Source: Jaapia argillacea MUCL 33604 | Taxonomy: Eukaryota > Basidiomycota > Agaricomycetes > Jaapiales > Jaapiaceae | Length of the DNA stretch: 64,000 bases | Reading direction: 5' to 3' | Assembly (NCBI GenBank): GCA_000697665.1 | Contig: KL197721.1 | Location: 542,112-606,111, forward strand | In this document: positions 61,094 through 64,000 of the stretch, piece by piece | Numbering within the stretch: the first letter of the stretch is position 1 | How the letters are laid out: every line of letters starts with the position of its first letter | Made by a program: the position numbers and the translations under genes | Notes under the pieces: model-generated | Told to the model about the DNA's origin: nothing | The model's database searches: none | What the model saw: only the letters and a program-made list of their open reading frames with translations

Positions 61094-61714
61094 ATGGCGA
61101 CCATTCGAAGAATCCCATTCACATCCACCAGGATCATTTATGAGACGCCGCTTCCCGTCTCAGAAGTCCTATCTCGGTTGGACAAGGCGTTAAATCGCGC
61201 TGGTGCTGGCGACATTATCAAGTTTTTGGCCGGGGTAAAGACGAGAGAAGAGGTTGAGAAGAAAGTCAACGAGGTTAGAGGAGACGGTGATTTCGTGTGC
61301 GTTCCTCCTTTCTCTATTGGCTGTCTTTCAAGGTACACTCAACCTTCACCACCATCTCCACACAGGTATTTTGGGTGTAACTCCCACTCCGATTGGCTCA
61401 ATACCTATCACGACCACCCAGTCCCCCCAGCGCCCACCACGTTGGTGTACACATTGGGCAACCCGTTGATCGCTGCTACGATGTTGCAACACGAGTTGAT
61501 GACGGGCCTATATGTGCCACCAAAGATCCTAGTGACCGAGAATGAGAACGGGAGAGGGACGAGAGTGCTTTATGATAAACCGAGTGCTGCGATCACCGTT
61601 GCTGATGGGGAAGGGAAAGAGAGGGAGGCTCTGAGGAGCGCCGCGGAGGTGTTGGATGAGAAGTTGGAGCGGTTGGTAAGAAGTGTCACAAATCCTGAAG
61701 GTTTCGAGGCGTAG
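61094..61714 (+). CDS. DUF302 (TT1751-like) family protein
   Basis: MATIRRIPFTSTRIIYETPL with VSEVLSRLDKALN opens the domain. After an intron come YFGCNSHSDWLNTYHDH, TTLVYTLGNPLIAATMLQHE, LMTGLYVPPKILVTE and GTRVLYDKPSAAI, the family's hallmark strand order. The C-terminal helix is EALRSAAEVLDEKLERL. This is a single small alpha-beta domain of unknown biochemical role that is common in Agaricomycetes. The intron (61297-61365, GTGCGT..CACAG) is 69 nt, a multiple of three without a stop, so the frame stays open if it is retained. Confidence 0.8.
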   Translation: MATIRRIPFTSTRIIYETPLPVSEVLSRLDKALNRAGAGDIIKFLAGVKTREEVEKKVNEVRGDGDFVCVPPFSIGCLSRYTQPSPPSPHRYFGCNSHSDWLNTYHDHPVPPAPTTLVYTLGNPLIAATMLQHELMTGLYVPPKILVTENENGRGTRVLYDKPSAAITVADGEGKEREALRSAAEVLDEKLERLVRSVTNPEGFEA

Positions 61715-62214
61715 ATACCGCATCTCCTATGTATACTACGGAAATCGTAACGATGAGTGGTTTCTTCATGTCAGACTTTAAATCGCTCGCTCATAAGCAT
61801 CCCTCAGTTATGGAATTATTTGGACCTTACGTGCAGTCTGAACCTGATTCAGAGGGTTTGTTTCGCTCCGTCTGCGAGTGAGAATGTTGGAGGAGTTTAT
61901 CAAGCTGAGGACTCCTGCTGGTCCACATTGTCTGGATTGCCTTCGTGGCTTCAAGCCTCAGGCCTCACGTTTCGAGCCTCGAAAATCGGCGTTTGATCGG
62001 TCCTGATTGCTATCACTATTTCTTTCTTTTTGCCCCCACTCGTCGCCTTTCACAAGTTGCCCAAATTTCCATTACAGCCATGAGGAATTTACAACGAATA
62101 CTTCGTTAGTCGCACGGACCATCCACACTCATCCCGCACTCTTTCATCTACACAACGGTGAGTTTCCCAACTGCATCCTCTCTCCATATCCCACCCACGG
62201 GGTTGGCGCACCCT
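61715..62214. other. Intergenic region, no gene seen
   Basis: Holds the 3' regions of the convergent DUF302 and secreted-protein genes; short ORFs only. Confidence 0.45.
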
Positions 62215-62602
62215 CTAAGTCCAGCAGAACGCACCACCAACGCCCTGGCCCTGGCAGCACTGTACGAACGCTCCGCTATTAATATGATTCCCAGGGCTAG
62301 TGCACTAGGACCCCCGCCCTTCGTCAGCCTTTTCATACGCGACGACGCTAACGAAGAGAGCCTTACCTGGTTGTTGGGTCCTGGGTAATAAATGTCACTG
62401 AGGGTGTTCTGTTGATTGCAGCAATAAGCTGTTAATTCATTGTATTGGCCGTTGGCGTCTTGGCATTTGCAGTTGTGGCCCGCCAATGCCCTATTCGATG
62501 TCGATGTCAATACGGTTAGGGTGGGGGGAGGGGGAGGGGAGATGGGTCTTACGAGGTGGCGAGAAGGGTTGCGATGAATGCGGAGGCGAATGTGAAGCGC
62601 AT
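62215..62602 (-). CDS. Small cysteine-rich secreted protein (copy 1)
   Basis: Three exons give an 80-90 residue protein: a signal peptide MRFTFASAFIATLLATSALA, then GHNCKCQDANGQYNELTAYC, CNQQNTLSDIYYPGPNNQ, and a last exon CTSPGNHINSGAFVQCC that ends QGQGVGGAFCWT. The mature part has eight cysteines including two CC pairs, as in extracellular proteins stabilised by disulphides. It has a divergent paralogue at 63661. Such proteins in basidiomycetes are often called effectors or surface-active small secreted proteins, but no function is shown here. Introns are GT..AG and phases agree. The start is fixed by the signal peptide. Confidence 0.85.
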
Positions 62603-63660
62603 TTTAGATGGGGTTTGTGGGTGTTGGTTGGTTGGGGAGACCAAGAGTAGGGGGCTGCTGGTGGTGAAGATGCTGTTGGGTTGGACACTCGTTCTCGAGT
62701 TCTTGTACGTCCTGGTATGAAGGCTGTGAACTCGCCCACTCAGTCACGGGCTAACGGACTTGTCGGCACATCCGCTCTTCTTGCCTACTACAAGATCCAT
62801 CTACGGTGCTCGGCGGGGATGGAGAATAATGACACGGGTGGGAGATGGGCGGCCATCAAAATCAGCCCTTTGAGGAGATGGAGATACTCCGCCTCGTAAA
62901 AATGAGGCTGTTGTATTGTCCTTTGGATGTTCGACCACTGATCCGACGGTTTTTACGAGTCGGCCATCGGCCTTGGATTCACTTGTTTGGGAAGTGCGTT
63001 AGTAGGTAAGGATGGGAAGAACGTCACTTGGCCTTCAAACTGTGCGGTTCCAATGATTCTACCACATCTGACCCTAGATTCACCCTCCGTAATGGCTCCA
63101 CCAGCGCTCATGAGTTGAGGGTACAACTCAGTTCGCATCATGATCCTCCACCGCCGCCTTCGCTTCCATTTCCCTTTTAGGAAGGTGTTGAAGTTGGAGG
63201 TCATCACGCGTGACAATTTGTCACGTTCAATTCACTCTTTGCATCAGCAACCACACCGCCTGGACGATTGTCTTGGCGCTTTCGTGGACTCATGATTGAT
63301 TCGAGAAGAATATTCGTGGGGAAGAGATGTTTACGGTTGATGGAATGCTGTATCCTCACTTTCAGGCTGTCCTCGGGCTTGAGTTTTGGAGGGGGGATGG
63401 CCGAGTTGTTCGGGGAGGCTGAGAATGATGGGGCGATGGACGGGCATAGCGGTCTGATTGGAGGTAATGGATGGGGAATGTGGGGCGTTCATGGTCGTTA
63501 GGGGTCACAGGACTTGACTCCCCTTGTTCAACTCCACGTCTCAAGATGAATGCGAGGGCTGTTGTGGGAGTATAAAAGCCTCTGGTCTTTGGTCGGTATT
63601 TCCAACCACCAGATAACCCATTTACACAAGCCTCAGTCATCTCTCTCCACTCACATTATC
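62603..63660. other. Intergenic region between the two divergent secreted-protein paralogues
   Basis: About 1.06 kb with no confident gene. It should carry both promoters. Short ORFs on either strand lack motifs. Confidence 0.45.
63571..63577 (+). promoter_or_regulatory. TATA box of secreted-protein copy 2
   Basis: TATAAAA lies 84 bp upstream of the ATG at 63661, a normal distance for a fungal core promoter with a short leader. A TATA box fits a strongly or conditionally expressed secreted-protein gene. Confidence 0.55.
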
Positions 63661-64000
63661 ATGCGATTCTCATTCGTTACCATCGTCTCGGCTTTCTTCA
63701 TTGGGAGGTATGTGTTCGCGTCTTCCCGACGACTCCATCGACGGTCACTGACGAGTTCTTCCATAGCGCCTTGGCCGGTCATAACTGCAAATGCCAAGAC
63801 AGCAATGGACAATATAACGAGTTGACTGCCGAATGCTGCGATGATCAAGGCGAGATCGGTGGTCTGTTGTATTATCCTGGACCGAATCATCAGGTCAGTT
63901 ACACTCCTGGGCAGCCATCTCGAACCAGACTGTCGCTGACGGTTTTTGTAGTGTACCAGTCCCACGAACTTGATCAACAGCGGTGAATTCGTTACTTGCT
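63661..64000 (+). CDS. Small cysteine-rich secreted protein (copy 2), cut by window end
   Basis: The signal peptide MRFSFVTIVSAFFIGSALA comes from exon 1 plus the first codons of exon 2. The mature part reads GHNCKCQDSNGQYNELTAEC, CDDQGEIGGLLYYPGPNHQ, and exon 3 begins CTSPTNLINSGEFVTC, where the window ends. Intron positions and phases match copy 1 exactly, so the two arose by duplication. By comparison with copy 1 about 15 residues (the CQGQGVGG-like end) are missing to the right. The mature region is about two-thirds identical to copy 1 by eye. Confidence 0.85.

Overview
The window reads as nuclear DNA of a filamentous basidiomycete, most likely an Agaricomycete. Genes are close together on both strands and most have several introns of about 50-70 nt with GT..AG ends. 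Several families expanded in mushroom-forming fungi are present: F-box/LRR proteins, a MYND-finger protein, an Agaricomycete-type 7TM protein, a small P-loop GTPase and cysteine-rich secreted proteins. No prokaryotic signal was seen. The genus cannot be told from the sequence alone.

Region 1 (1-7.9 kb) is AT-rich, CpG-poor DNA. It holds the N-terminal part of a decayed Helitron (minus strand, running off the left edge) and a reconstructable nine-exon GTPase gene that contains a decayed 78-bp repeat array. From about 7.9 kb rightwards the sequence is ordinary CpG-containing host DNA.

Region 2 (8-27.3 kb) carries a ThuA-domain secreted protein with a GPI-type tail, a MYND-finger protein, an F-box protein, a 463-bp MITE with TA target duplication, a GH5 glucosidase with a C-terminal membrane anchor, a 7TM protein, a second F-box-like gene and a DUF2461 protein.

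Region 3 (28-43.5 kb) is mostly housekeeping: a small complex I subunit, PEX3, a Gfo/Idh/MocA oxidoreductase, a GH1 beta-glucosidase interrupted by a 923-bp assembly gap, an ERT1/AcuK-like Zn2Cys6-PAS regulator, a PIF1 helicase and a small coiled-coil/proline-rich protein.

Region 4 (43.8-59.5 kb) holds a phosphoinositide-specific phospholipase C, the MICOS subunit MIC10, three more F-box/LRR genes and the elongation factor SPT5 with its C-terminal repeats. Region 5 (59.5-64 kb) has a DUF302 protein and two divergently transcribed paralogues of a small cysteine-rich secreted protein; the second is cut by the window end.

There is no obvious metabolic cluster. The recurring layout is divergent gene pairs with short shared upstream regions: F-box/DUF2461, complex I/PEX3, oxidoreductase/GH1, PIF1/coiled-coil, PLC/MIC10 and F-box/SPT5. 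The strongest candidate for something undescribed is the GTPase gene: a 26-residue tandem repeat whose later copies now lie in an intron, with a repeat-borne GTGAGT serving as the splice donor.
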